Of a stretch of DNA of 64,000 nt, positions 49,001 to 57,512 are shown in pieces. Numbering within the stretch: the stretch's first letter is position 1; each line of letters begins with the position of its first letter. A program made the position numbers and the translations under genes. Under the pieces are notes generated by a model, which was not told the DNA's origin, made no database searches, and saw only the letters and a list, made by a program, of their open reading frames with translations. This stretch comes from Caldifarciminota bacterium UBA1063 (lineage in GTDB: Bacteria > Hydrothermota > Hydrothermia > UBA1063), in assembly GCA_002316275.1 (NCBI GenBank), contig DCDE01000004.1, positions 1 through 64,000 on the forward strand. The letters run 5' to 3'.

Positions 49001-49367
49001 CTCAAAGAATGCAATGGATATAAAATCATATATCGACGTACTTTTGTATGATCAAATCCTCGGGACACTAAACCCAAAACTCTTAGAAGAACTCAAAAAC
49101 CAATCAATACACTTTAACCTTAAACAGAAGCTTCTCTTTTACGTCGTGGAGCTCAGGGTAGAACTAGCAAGTGGGGAAACAGAAAACGCTCATGAAAAAA
49201 TCGAAGAGCTTGAAAGGAAACTTATAGATCATAAAGCGATACTCGTATTAACGTTTCTCTACAGGATGGGAATCAACTTCTTTAAAGAGGTAGATCCTCA
49301 GTTTGCCACATTACTGGGAGAAAAACTAAACCTTCTCCTCACGGATGCATTCAGCTCGTACTTTTAA
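46023..49367 (+). CDS. GGDEF-domain protein fused to degenerate STAND ATPase and TPR repeats
   Basis: A 1114-residue protein. Residues about 20-165 are a diguanylate cyclase domain with intact Y82-GGDEF (83-87) and DIDFFKMINDNFGH, so c-di-GMP synthesis is expected. From about 190 a MalT-like ATPase domain follows, but the Walker A is degraded to GVKGSGITRL (from 211), with Ile217 replacing the catalytic Lys, so ATP hydrolysis may be lost. The C-terminal 600 residues are TPR repeats. It is architecturally a twin of the adenylate cyclase protein 1.3 kb away (cyclase domain, ATPase, TPR) with a different nucleotide. Confidence 0.92.
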   Translation: MNEILKEPLTQLYHHNYFIIRIEEEVYRAKRKGLGLSLIFIDIDFFKMINDNFGHQVGDEVLKQFSMDLKDTVRESDLIFRYGGDEFTIILPEASIDDAIKISQRIKGTVEKQGYGPSGSLRISLSVGISQFPIDSVNPADLIQKADERNLISKRTGRGKIVYKDNVVEESQTISLSSVRMVGREKEIKSFTQLLTEFANSDRRFIAILNGVKGSGITRLIEEISNIAAIVRIKPINVTLVEKDLTDRLALVRSILKELLKDEKEEVTGEYANIFVYPQKETPREDLTVISNEQKLIDTVLELLSKRSKNQKILLTINNGQLISKESMPLLVQILQSSKAKDASLIIAEKGRNGFEKELSSLSEVIHYFEVLPLTREEVKTLLWQILRSEPDENFLDWIMAQTAGRPLYIDKILNILLLSNKLSPAENHWILSDDYYIGVENTFLPLVEEISSLTPQERDVLEVCAVYNISFSCSVIAALTELPVTEIDEIFNSLCTKGYLEEIIPYNLYRFPNQLIKEIVYFQIPKEKRTKMHFKIARMLDNNPEEISRLNPQILYEHYVNGGMEHKAIPHIESMIRNAIKKKEFKKATELIQRIFEIEDNKLQVSEQIGLLRELGMCLKNVGDFDSSFAKLKQALELAQKHGEKYEEALVRLEMTRIQYTNRDEHEFLTNIEQIQQIGSQLNDHRILAKALVDKALYYYDFEKKPTKAILTLDEALDLLKEEEDHELLTRIYGNLGNFYAHLKQYQKAKENFEIALYHARICNNPDYICTIMLNYGVIQSILEDLENSRKTLEKTLEFAKRENIMYLMPHLYSNLAMIYVNYGEYSIAIKYMEKTIDYAKEMDLKADVTTYETYLYGIRSYLGDQEYYTSKLEEIVEKELHNTEAWERANCYLINNYSFLGKLSNLEKIYKNMSNFRNLMLKNAAEITLYENIIIFSKESKKLIDFIKQKEKESITKADSIGKVNSGTVLYLYHSITGEPTDVTLDEVLELSKNAMDIKSYIDVLLYDQILGTLNPKLLEELKNQSIHFNLKQKLLFYVVELRVELASGETENAHEKIEELERKLIDHKAILVLTFLYRMGINFFKEVDPQFATLLGEKLNLLLTDAFSSYF

Positions 49368-49767
49368 CCTCAAATCTGAAAAACAGATTTCTCAGCTTTT
49401 TATCAAACACTCCGAGGAGTAAAAAGTATAACATCATAAGTAAAAATCCCACAATTGCCTTGACAATCTCATTCAATTTAAAAAATTGACCGAGATAATA
49501 GCCCAGAATAAACATAGCAATTGGTATTATGAAAATTAATGCCGACGACAGCACAATTCCCCATGTACTCTCTTCAATAGTAACAACGTCAGCGACCTTG
49601 AGATTATTTCCGCTAACCTCAACCACATCCTCACCTTTATTTTTCATACCCATAGTACAAAATTTCGAGAGGGAACAGGACGAGCACGAACTCTCATCTC
49701 TTAATACCTTAACGAGGTATCTCCCCTCTCCGACTTCAGAAAGAACAATTCCTTTTATTTCTGCCAT
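49351..49767 (-). CDS. rseC: RseC/MucC-type membrane protein of the Rnf operon
   Basis: This 138-residue protein has the RseC pattern: an N-terminal domain with a Cys cluster (SSCSSCSLSKFC, C-x2-C-x5-C) followed by two transmembrane helices (about 68-118). RseC sits next to rsx/rnf genes in E. coli and relates to SoxR reduction and Rnf function. It starts one to two bases after rnfB, so it is the last gene of the ior-rnf operon. Its 3' end overlaps the GGDEF gene by 17 bases. Confidence 0.85.
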   Translation of the reverse strand: MAEIKGIVLSEVGEGRYLVKVLRDESSCSSCSLSKFCTMGMKNKGEDVVEVSGNNLKVADVVTIEESTWGIVLSSALIFIIPIAMFILGYYLGQFFKLNEIVKAIVGFLLMMLYFLLLGVFDKKLRNLFFRFEVKSTS

Positions 49768-49769
49768 TC

Positions 49770-50597
49770 TTAAACTGTTTTAACCTCTGCGAACTTCTCA
49801 TCCAATGCAATGGCTTTTGTGGGACAGACTCCCACTACTTTATCAGCAACTTCGTCAACTTTCTCGGCATCAACAATTATAACTAAGTTCTTTTCGAGTT
49901 TCATAGCACCTTCCGGAGCTTGCTTTACACAAAGGCCACAGCCAATACACGCCACTTTACAATAGCTCTTTGCTACAGGTCCTCTATCCAGGTTCTTGCA
50001 AAAGACAAACACCTTTCTATCTAAAGGTACTAACTCAATAAGATCATGGGGGCATGCTTCCACGCACTTTCCGCAGGCAGTGCACTTTTCATTGATTATG
50101 TGCGGTAAGCCATCGTCTCCCATAAACATTGCCCCAAATTGACATACATTTACACAATCACCAAATCCAAGACATCCATAGACACAACCTCTATCGCCTT
50201 TTAGTGTGAAATCCGCAACCCTGCAAGACTTAACCCCATCGTAATCAGACCTTCTAACAGCATTTTCCTTAGTTCCGTTACACATTACCTTTGCCACTCT
50301 TTTCACTATACTCACCGTATCAAGACCAATAATGTGAGCAACTTTATCTGCAACTTCCTGACCCCCTGGGCCACACTTTGCGGCATTAGTTTCCTTGCCA
50401 CCCGCAAGAGCTTCGGCGTATCCCACACAACCAGAGTATCCACATGCACCACAATTTGCTCCGGGGAGCGCCTCAAGAAGCATTTCTACTCTTGGATCTT
50501 CCTGGACGTAAAACTTCTTAAAAGAAATCATGAGGAAAAGCCCGGAAAGAAGCCCAAGCGCTAGAGTCAAAAGCAGACTTATAATTATTGTATTCAT
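49770..50597 (-). CDS. rnfB: Rnf complex iron-sulfur subunit RnfB
   Basis: RnfB receives electrons from ferredoxin. It starts at ATG 50597 with GGAGG upstream (275 residues; the frame is open further). It has an N-terminal helix, the Cys cluster ANCGACGYSGC near residue 50, two ferredoxin-type four-Cys clusters (CTACGKCVEACP and CIGCGLCVKQAPEG region), and further Cys (CMNGT). Order C-D-G-E-A-B is the standard rnf order; this is the last rnf gene. Confidence 0.95.
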   Translation of the reverse strand: MNTIIISLLLTLALGLLSGLFLMISFKKFYVQEDPRVEMLLEALPGANCGACGYSGCVGYAEALAGGKETNAAKCGPGGQEVADKVAHIIGLDTVSIVKRVAKVMCNGTKENAVRRSDYDGVKSCRVADFTLKGDRGCVYGCLGFGDCVNVCQFGAMFMGDDGLPHIINEKCTACGKCVEACPHDLIELVPLDRKVFVFCKNLDRGPVAKSYCKVACIGCGLCVKQAPEGAMKLEKNLVIIVDAEKVDEVADKVVGVCPTKAIALDEKFAEVKTV

Positions 50598-50613
50598 ATT
50601 TTCATTGCCTCCA

Positions 50614-51195
50614 TTATTGCAAAGATATGATACCAGAAAAGCCCATAAAAGCAAATGCCATGAGTCCAGCAATTATAAGCGTGATTGGGGCACCTTTTAG
50701 GGCTTTGGGTACATCCCTCACTTCCAGTTCTTCTCTGATACCTGAAATAAGTAGTAAAGCAATTGTGAAACCTACTCCAGCACCAAAGCCAAAGAAGGTG
50801 TTTTCAATCAAATTATAATTTCTCATTGCGCCAAGCAGTGCGAGCCCAAGTACAATGCAGTTTGTCGTAATCAATGGCAAAAAGATCCCGAGGGCTTTGT
50901 ATAGTGAAGGAGAAGTCTTCTTAATAACCATTTCAACGAATTGAACAAGTACTGCAATTACAAATATAAAAACGATCATCTGCAAAAACTCAAGGTGAAG
51001 TGGCCTTAAGATAAGGTGGTCAACCAAATTGGTGATAATAGCAGTCATAGTCATAACAAAGGTAGCCGCAAAACCCATACCAATAGCAGAGGAAACCCTT
51101 GCCGAAACCCCAAGAAAAGGACAAAGACCAAGAAAATAGGTTAAAATGAAATTATTCGTTATTGCTGCAGCTACAAAAATAATTAGAGGTCTCAT
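50614..51195 (-). CDS. rnfA: Rnf complex membrane subunit RnfA
   Basis: This 193-residue protein has about six hydrophobic helices and the RnfA patterns NNFILTYFLGLCPFLGVS and LITTNCIVLGLALL, the latter carrying the Cys of the membrane iron-sulfur site found in RnfA/NqrE. It overlaps rnfE by four bases. Confidence 0.96.
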   Translation of the reverse strand: MRPLIIFVAAAITNNFILTYFLGLCPFLGVSARVSSAIGMGFAATFVMTMTAIITNLVDHLILRPLHLEFLQMIVFIFVIAVLVQFVEMVIKKTSPSLYKALGIFLPLITTNCIVLGLALLGAMRNYNLIENTFFGFGAGVGFTIALLLISGIREELEVRDVPKALKGAPITLIIAGLMAFAFMGFSGIISLQ

Positions 51196-51815
51196 AATTT
51201 TTTCTCCTCACTCTTTCTTGTAATAAAGTTCATAAAACCGATCAGCATCGCAAGAGTAAGAAAAGCCCCCGGTGGAAGTATCATCACCAGAATTGGCTTA
51301 AACCACGAGCCAAATATTTTCACTCCAAAAATGGAGCCAAACCCTAAAATTTCTCGTATAATCCCCATCAATAAAATGGTGATAATGTAACCTGTACCCA
51401 TACCAATGGCATCAAGAATGGATGGCAAGAGTTTGTTCTTCTTCGTGAACGCTTCTTGCCTCGCCAGAATTATACAATTAACAACAATAAGTGGAATATA
51501 CGCACCTAGTGCCTTTGAAATATCAGGGAATTTAGCTTTGAGAAATAGATCTGCAACAGTAACAAAAGTAGCAATTACAACTATGTAAGCAGGAATTCTT
51601 ACCTCATTTGGGATTAAATCCTTTATAAGCCCGATAACCAAAGACGAAAAAAACAAGACAAAAAGTACTGAAACCCCCATAGAAATACTGTTTACAACCG
51701 TATTAGACACTGCTAATACTGAACAGATACCGAGGAGCTGGACAAGAACGGGATTCTCCTTAAAAAACCCCTTTACTAACTCATAGCCTGGCTTTCTGCT
51801 ATTCTGTGCCATCAC
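51192..51815 (-). CDS. rnfE: Rnf complex membrane subunit RnfE
   Basis: This 207-residue membrane protein has six predicted helices and RnfE features GFFKENPVLVQLLGICSVLAVS and LIVVNCIILARQEAF, related to RnfA. Together RnfA and RnfE form a two-fold pseudo-symmetric pair in the membrane. Overlaps rnfG by four bases. Confidence 0.96.
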   Translation of the reverse strand: MMAQNSRKPGYELVKGFFKENPVLVQLLGICSVLAVSNTVVNSISMGVSVLFVLFFSSLVIGLIKDLIPNEVRIPAYIVVIATFVTVADLFLKAKFPDISKALGAYIPLIVVNCIILARQEAFTKKNKLLPSILDAIGMGTGYIITILLMGIIREILGFGSIFGVKIFGSWFKPILVMILPPGAFLTLAMLIGFMNFITRKSEEKKL

Positions 51816-52777
51816 TTAAGCTCCTTTTTAAGGGCCTCAAATCCTTTATTTACTGCAGATACTACGCCATCTTCAATTATAGTTGCACCTGTAACAACCT
51901 CTACATTACTTGAACTTAATGGCAGAGACTCCCCTATCAATCTCTTTTGCAACTCATCGAGTTTCTCCTTATCAACCGACACTTCTGATCCATTCATAAT
52001 AACGATGTCTTCAATCTTTGAAAAGTTTTTGCTCACAGTCATAAAGATCTTAACCGTATCTCCGCCTTCAACCCCTTCAGAAAAAATCCCGTAACTGATG
52101 CTCTGACCCGATTTATCGTTAATCACGTAATATGTACCTTTCTTAATAAGCCTCTTCTCAGGCCATCGCTTCTCAAAGTACTCGAGAATCTCCTCTTCGC
52201 CTCTTCCAGCACTTTCCCCTCCACCACCGCTTCCAAGATATGTCTCGAGCGCCTTATGAGCATTATTTACAATATTTGCGACAGATTTAGAAGAAATTGT
52301 TGCCCCGGTTATTGCTTCTATCTGGGATCTATTTTGCGGCTTTTGCCCTTTCAAAACTTCAATAGGCGGTATTGCTCCTTCAAACTGCTTCTTAAACCAG
52401 TCTTCTATTATTCTATTACCAAGGCCCGGCGTCTCAACGTTCTCAAGAACCTCAATACCAAGAACAGCACTAGCATCTTTATCAAATCCTACCATTAATT
52501 TTATGTCACCCTGAAATCCACCACCTGTGATCATTACGCCATATCCTATTACATTACCGTTACTATCCTTAGCCTTCAGCACTGAGGTCTTTTCATCAAG
52601 CGCAATATTTTCATAGCTCTCTACCCCTTCAACTACCGAAAGGAGCGCGGTTCTCATAGAATTCTCAAGATTTCTTTGAATGTCATCCTGCGTTGAAACA
52701 TAAGTATATGCAAGGAGGCAGCCTGCTATAGTTATTATCAAAGTTAATACAATTACCATTCTGAATTCGTTTTTCAT
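51812..52777 (-). CDS. rnfG: Rnf complex flavoprotein subunit RnfG with duplicated FMN-binding domain
   Basis: RnfG carries FMN covalently on a threonine. Here it is 321 residues, well above the usual 180-220. It has one N-terminal helix (8-28), a first FMN_bind domain with ETPGLG (115-120) and ITGATIS (Thr160), then a Gly-Ser linker (about 182-195) and a second FMN_bind-like domain ending with VTGATII (Thr299). Both keep Gly-Ala-Thr, so two FMNs are possible. Whether the second is used is untested. Overlaps rnfE and lies three bases from rnfD. Confidence 0.93.
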   Translation of the reverse strand: MKNEFRMVIVLTLIITIAGCLLAYTYVSTQDDIQRNLENSMRTALLSVVEGVESYENIALDEKTSVLKAKDSNGNVIGYGVMITGGGFQGDIKLMVGFDKDASAVLGIEVLENVETPGLGNRIIEDWFKKQFEGAIPPIEVLKGQKPQNRSQIEAITGATISSKSVANIVNNAHKALETYLGSGGGGESAGRGEEEILEYFEKRWPEKRLIKKGTYYVINDKSGQSISYGIFSEGVEGGDTVKIFMTVSKNFSKIEDIVIMNGSEVSVDKEKLDELQKRLIGESLPLSSSNVEVVTGATIIEDGVVSAVNKGFEALKKELK

Positions 52778-52780
52778 TTT

Positions 52781-53731
52781 TTAAACCTCCCCGAGAACTC
52801 TTGGCTTCGTCAGCCTGTCAATCCAGGGTCTTATACTGTTCACTATAAGTATGCTAAACATTACACCCTCGGGGTATCCTGCAAACAACCTTATTAAAAC
52901 TACAAGAAATCCTCCAAGAATGCCATAAATTACACGTCCCTTACGAGTAATTGGTGATGTAACCATATCTGTAATCATGTAAAATGCACCGAGCATTAAT
53001 CCACCAGCAAGAATGTGAAAGAGGGGATCTGGGTATTTTGATGGGTTTATAAGCCACATAATTCCACCAAAACAAAATACAGAAGCAATATAAGAGAGGG
53101 GCAATCTGAAATCCACATATCCCTTTAAAATTAACACAAGACCACCAAGAATAATGAGGAGCGCGGAGGTCTCACCCATAGAACCAGCTACATTTCCAAA
53201 GAATAAATCTTTGTAAGGCGTAAGAACCTTTTCAAACTTGAAGTTTGCAAGGGGAGTAGCACCCGTGAAAGTATCTGGGCTCATGAATCTTGTGGGAGAC
53301 CACGTAGTAGCATCAACAGGAAATGCAGCCATAAGGAAAGCCCTTCCTACAAGTGCAGGATTGAATATGTTTTGCCCGATCCCTCCAAAGAATTGTTTCG
53401 CAAATACTATAGCAAAAGCCGCCCCAAGGGCCGCCTCCCATAAAGGAAAACGTGGTGGCAAAGTCAAAGCGAGAAGAATCCCTGTAACTACTGCACTCCC
53501 ATCAAGGCATTGAGAGACATCCCTTCCTCTTAGCTTCAGTAATATGCATTCTGCTACAACTGCAGTAAATGCACTAACGAGCATAACAAGGAGAGGATAG
53601 AGCCCGAAAAAATAAACCGCACTAGCAGCAGGAAACGCAAGTGATAGAACGGTAAACCACATAACCTTCTTTACACTTTCTTCGCTTCGAATGTGTGGTG
53701 ATACCGATAATACAAGATTTTTCTCGTTCAT
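52781..53731 (-). CDS. rnfD: Rnf complex flavoprotein subunit RnfD
   Basis: This 316-residue membrane protein starts at ATG 53731 (AGGAGG upstream; the frame is open further to 53770, inside rnfC). It has RnfD patterns SPHIRSEESVKK, ALTLPPRFPLWEAALGA, FGGIGQNIFNPALVGRAFL, and the flavinylation site TFTGATPLA with Thr159. The ATG overlaps the rnfC stop (ATGA). Confidence 0.95.
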   Translation of the reverse strand: MNEKNLVLSVSPHIRSEESVKKVMWFTVLSLAFPAASAVYFFGLYPLLVMLVSAFTAVVAECILLKLRGRDVSQCLDGSAVVTGILLALTLPPRFPLWEAALGAAFAIVFAKQFFGGIGQNIFNPALVGRAFLMAAFPVDATTWSPTRFMSPDTFTGATPLANFKFEKVLTPYKDLFFGNVAGSMGETSALLIILGGLVLILKGYVDFRLPLSYIASVFCFGGIMWLINPSKYPDPLFHILAGGLMLGAFYMITDMVTSPITRKGRVIYGILGGFLVVLIRLFAGYPEGVMFSILIVNSIRPWIDRLTKPRVLGEV

Positions 53732-55044
53732 GAGGACCTCCTCAATTCCTGCTTTCCAAACTTGACCCACTGCACATGATTTATCTTAGAAGGGCAAACA
53801 AAAGCACAACATCCACATTCCATGCAATCTGAGAGACCATATTTTTCCTTTGCCTCTGTAAACCTACCTGCCTTAATATAGTCAACAAGCATAAGGGGCA
53901 AGAGACCCATGGGACAGACATCAACACATTTTGAGCATCTTATGCAAGTATACTCCTCAAATCTCCTTGCAGTCTTTTGCGTAAAGAGTAATATTCCAGA
54001 TGTACCCTTTATAACAGGAACCTCGAGGGTATATTGGGAGATGCCCATCATGGGCCCTCCATTTATTACCTTTATTACATCATCACTCATATCTCCTGTC
54101 ATCTCAACCACATCCAGGAAGCGTGTCCCAATCCTTACCAAGTAGTTTCCCGCTCCTCTTGCTCCATCTCCAGACAATGTAAGAACCCTTTCAATGAGGG
54201 GCTTGCCAAATCTCACTGCTTCATAGATAGCAACCGCTGTTTGAACGTTCTGGACGAGGCAGTTCACATCCATAGGGAGCCCACCTCTTGGAACCTCTCT
54301 ATCCGTTAGAGCTTTTATAAGCTGCTTCTCAGCACCTTCAGGGTACTTTGTTTTCACAACTTTAAGCTCAAATGAAGGAAATTCCTTAATTACATCGCTC
54401 ACCTTTCCTATAGCTAAAGGTTTATTATCCTCAACCGCAATAAATACTCTACTAGCACCTACAGCTCTTTTAATTAGGAAAGCACCCCAGAGGACATCTT
54501 TCGCCCTTTCCTGCAATATCCTATCATCAGCAGTGAGAAACGGCTCACATTCCGCTCCATTTATGATCACCGTATCTATTGATTTATCTTTTGGAGGAGA
54601 GATCTTCACATGAGTTGGAAATGCAGCTCCTCCAAGACCAACAACACCAGCTTCCTTAACAGCATTGACGATCTCTTCGGGGCTTGATTCCTGCCAGTTA
54701 ACCCTTTCTAAAGGTTCTTCAAACCACTCATCCTTCCCATCAGGTTCAATTACAATTGCAAAATCAGACATAAGAAGAACAGGATGAGGGTGATCAATTA
54801 TGGTTCTCACCTTTCCAGATGTAGGAGCATGGATACAGGCAGAGATGTAACCATCGGCATCAGCAATTTTCTGTCCCTTTTTAACCTCGTCTCCCCTTTT
54901 CACAAGTGGTTTTGCAGGTTTTCCAGTATGTTGGCTAAGAGGAACGTAGAGAGTAGCTGGTACAGGGAGCTTCTCAATTCCCTTACCTGTGGTATACTTA
55001 CAATATGGTGGGTGAACGCCGCCTTTAAAAGTGCTCTTTGCCAT
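53728..55044 (-). CDS. rnfC: Rnf complex peripheral NADH-binding subunit RnfC
   Basis: This 438-residue protein has the N-terminal GGVHPP segment, the flavin/NADH-binding region (VVGLGGAAFPTHVKISPP, NGAECEPFLTADDRIL), and two four-Cys clusters at the C-terminus (CIRCSKCVDVCP and CMECGCCAFVCP). It would take electrons to or from NAD. AAAGGAG precedes ATG 55044, 20 bases after iorB. Confidence 0.96.
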   Translation of the reverse strand: MAKSTFKGGVHPPYCKYTTGKGIEKLPVPATLYVPLSQHTGKPAKPLVKRGDEVKKGQKIADADGYISACIHAPTSGKVRTIIDHPHPVLLMSDFAIVIEPDGKDEWFEEPLERVNWQESSPEEIVNAVKEAGVVGLGGAAFPTHVKISPPKDKSIDTVIINGAECEPFLTADDRILQERAKDVLWGAFLIKRAVGASRVFIAVEDNKPLAIGKVSDVIKEFPSFELKVVKTKYPEGAEKQLIKALTDREVPRGGLPMDVNCLVQNVQTAVAIYEAVRFGKPLIERVLTLSGDGARGAGNYLVRIGTRFLDVVEMTGDMSDDVIKVINGGPMMGISQYTLEVPVIKGTSGILLFTQKTARRFEEYTCIRCSKCVDVCPMGLLPLMLVDYIKAGRFTEAKEKYGLSDCMECGCCAFVCPSKINHVQWVKFGKQELRRSS

Positions 55045-55064
55045 TATAAAGGACTCCTTTTAGC

Positions 55065-55649
55065 CTACTTAAACTCTCTTCCAAACCTAAAAGCCATTAA
55101 ATTTGCTTCAATAGTATGCTTCTTAAAACTTTCTGTGATTACTTTCTCCCACACAATCGGCTCAAAAGGCAGGTAATTTGACATTGCCCCAAGAAGCACC
55201 GTATTGGCAGTCCTTGCATCTCCTGTCCTATTTGCAATGTCAGTTGCCGGGATAAGCAGTACCTCAGCCCTTACTTTTTCCTCAATCGATTTTACAATAT
55301 CCCTCGGGTACGTATCAAGCCCTATAGAAACCGTGGTAGGAATAAGCTCTAAATCATTAATAATAACCTTGGCACCTTCCACCTTAAGGTAGTGAATCCA
55401 CCTGAGGGCTTCAGACTTTTCAAAAGAGAGAATGAGGTCACAAGTCCCCATTTCAACAAGAGGAGAATATACCTTACGTCCAAATCTCACGTGGCTCACG
55501 ACACTACCACCTCTCTGTGACATTCCATGAACTTCACTCTTTTTAGTATCTAATCCAGATGCCATAGCAACCTTTGAGAGAAGCTCTGAAGCAGTTAATA
55601 TACCCTGCCCACCAACTCCCGAAATTATTACATTGAAAACTTTATCCAT
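55065..55649 (-). CDS. iorB: Indolepyruvate:ferredoxin oxidoreductase beta subunit
   Basis: This 194-residue protein starts at ATG 55649 (GGAGGC upstream, 11 bases after the iorA stop; ATG 55664 is the alternative). It has GVGGQGILTASELLSKVA and EVHGMSQRGGSVVSHVRFG, the gamma-type domain found in 2-oxoacid:ferredoxin oxidoreductases. With IorA it decarboxylates aryl pyruvates to acyl-CoA and reduces ferredoxin. Confidence 0.94.
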   Translation of the reverse strand: MDKVFNVIISGVGGQGILTASELLSKVAMASGLDTKKSEVHGMSQRGGSVVSHVRFGRKVYSPLVEMGTCDLILSFEKSEALRWIHYLKVEGAKVIINDLELIPTTVSIGLDTYPRDIVKSIEEKVRAEVLLIPATDIANRTGDARTANTVLLGAMSNYLPFEPIVWEKVITESFKKHTIEANLMAFRFGREFK

Positions 55650-55660
55650 TTCAGCCTCCT

Positions 55661-57406
55661 TCAAGAAATTGCCTTAAAGGGGCAAACCTGTATGCATAAG
55701 TCGCAACCCACACAGAGGAGATCTGAAATTGAAGCTTTGCCATTCTTTATACTGATCGCAGGACATCCAAGCTTAACGCACCCCAAACACTTTTCACCTT
55801 TGCATATATCTACATTTACTTTCCTTTTTGGTCTCTCTGCTTGCTTTTTTCGTTCTTCGGGCAGCAGTGCACAAGCTCTTCTTGATATGATAACCGCAGG
55901 TTCATCGAGTTCCATTACTTCTTTTAAGACCTCACGGGTGGCCCTCAACTCATGGGGATCCACTTCATATACTTTCTCAATACCACAAGCCTTAACAATA
56001 TCTTTAAAGTTTACAGCTTTTGTAACTTCTCCCTTTGCTGTTTTACCTGTTCCAGGGTGATCTTGGTGCCCTGTCATCGCTGTAATACGATTATCGAGTA
56101 TTATTATTTTGGTAATCCCTTTGTTATATACGATATCTATAAGCCCAGTAATTCCTGAATGGAGGAAAGTTGAATCACCTACAACACCGAATACCTTTTT
56201 TGAAAACTCTTTACCACGTGCAAGTTGAAAACCAAAAGCATTGGTAATCCCCGCTCCCATACATATTGTTGTATCAATAGATTCATACGGGGCAAGTGCA
56301 CCCAGGGTATAACAACCGATATCTCCTGTGACCGTCGCCTTCAATCTCCAAAGATTGTAAAAGACACCGGTATGAGGACAACCTGCACAAAATACCGGAG
56401 GTCTCATTACCGACTTAATTGGTTCAGGATGAGGCAGTTCCTCATTGAGTACTCCTTTCCTGACAACCTCTGGAGAAAGCTCATCACAGAAGGGGATGTA
56501 CTTCTTCCCCTCCACTTCAGTATATCCTAAAGTCTTTATCTCTTCTTCAAGAAAGGGTTCGTTCTCTTCAATTACTATTACCCTTTGAACCATAGATGCA
56601 AACTTTTTAAAAAGATCTTCGGGGAATGGAAATGCCATACCCAGTTTCAAAAAGGTTGCATGCGGAAAAACTTCTTTCGCATATTGGTATGAGATACCGC
56701 TGGTTACTATCCCAAGGGACCTATCCCCTTCTTCTATTCTATTGAGCGGTGAAGTAGATGAAAATTCTTTAAGCTTCTTCAACCTCTCCTCAACCACGTA
56801 ATGCCTCGCCTTTGCATTGGCAGGAAGGGTAACAAACTTTCTAAAATTCTTAACATAATCTTTAATTCCAACCTCTTTTCGTTCTCCAAGTTCCACCATG
56901 GTTTTTGAATGCGAGATCCGCGTGGTCATTCTGAATAGGACCGGAGTATCAAACATCTCAGAAATATTGAAGGCTTCCTTCAGGTAATCTTTAGACTCCT
57001 GGGAATCTGAAGGTTCCACCAGTGGAAGTTTTGCAAATTTAGCATATCTTCTATTGTCTTGCTCATTTTGGGAAGAGTGCATGCCAGGGTCGTCACAGGT
57101 TACAATTACAAAACCAGCATTTATTCCTGTATAAGCTGAAGTGAACATGGGATCCGCTGCAACGTTTAGACCGACGTGCTTCATCGAGGTCATACTTCTT
57201 GCACCCGCTATCGCTGCGCCCAGGGCTACTTCTAAGGCAACTTTTTCATTGGTTGACCACTCTGCATATACCTCATCGTACTTGACTAAATTCTCGAGAA
57301 TCTCAGTAGAAGGCGTTCCTGGGTACGCTGTGGCCACCTTGACACCAGCCTCCCACGCACCTCTGGCAGCAGCCTCATTGCCAGATAGCAACACTTTATT
57401 TGACAT
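55661..57406 (-). CDS. iorA: Indolepyruvate:ferredoxin oxidoreductase alpha subunit
   Basis: IorA (581 residues) has the oxoacid-binding domain (AAARGAWEAGVKVATAYPGTP), the TPP-binding domain (GDSTFLHSGITGL with DNRITAM), GDIGCYTLGALAPYESIDTT, and a C-terminal 2x[4Fe-4S] region (CKGEKCLGCVKLGCPAIS and CVGCDLCIQVCPFKAI). It is typical of anaerobic amino-acid fermenters. GGAGG precedes ATG 57406. The operon continues into rnf. Confidence 0.95.
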   Translation of the reverse strand: MSNKVLLSGNEAAARGAWEAGVKVATAYPGTPSTEILENLVKYDEVYAEWSTNEKVALEVALGAAIAGARSMTSMKHVGLNVAADPMFTSAYTGINAGFVIVTCDDPGMHSSQNEQDNRRYAKFAKLPLVEPSDSQESKDYLKEAFNISEMFDTPVLFRMTTRISHSKTMVELGERKEVGIKDYVKNFRKFVTLPANAKARHYVVEERLKKLKEFSSTSPLNRIEEGDRSLGIVTSGISYQYAKEVFPHATFLKLGMAFPFPEDLFKKFASMVQRVIVIEENEPFLEEEIKTLGYTEVEGKKYIPFCDELSPEVVRKGVLNEELPHPEPIKSVMRPPVFCAGCPHTGVFYNLWRLKATVTGDIGCYTLGALAPYESIDTTICMGAGITNAFGFQLARGKEFSKKVFGVVGDSTFLHSGITGLIDIVYNKGITKIIILDNRITAMTGHQDHPGTGKTAKGEVTKAVNFKDIVKACGIEKVYEVDPHELRATREVLKEVMELDEPAVIISRRACALLPEERKKQAERPKRKVNVDICKGEKCLGCVKLGCPAISIKNGKASISDLLCVGCDLCIQVCPFKAIS

Positions 57407-57460
57407 AGAAACCTCCAGAATGCGTTAACAAACAAACTACTGAAAACCCTTTATGTGAAT

Positions 57461-57512
57461 AAAAAAAGAAAGCAAAATGCAAAGAGCTAAGCAAACTAGC
57501 CCTTTGCATTTT
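57461..57512 (-). terminator. Rho-independent terminator of the ribosomal operon, overlapping the rplQ stop
   Basis: On the minus strand an 11-base stem AAAATGCAAAG (57512-57502) pairs with CTTTGCATTTT (57484-57474), extended by a mismatch and CTAG-type inner pairs, with a seven-base loop, then a T-rich run (57473-57461). The 5' arm begins within the last rplQ codons and contains its stop. It separates rplQ from iorA. Confidence 0.75.
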
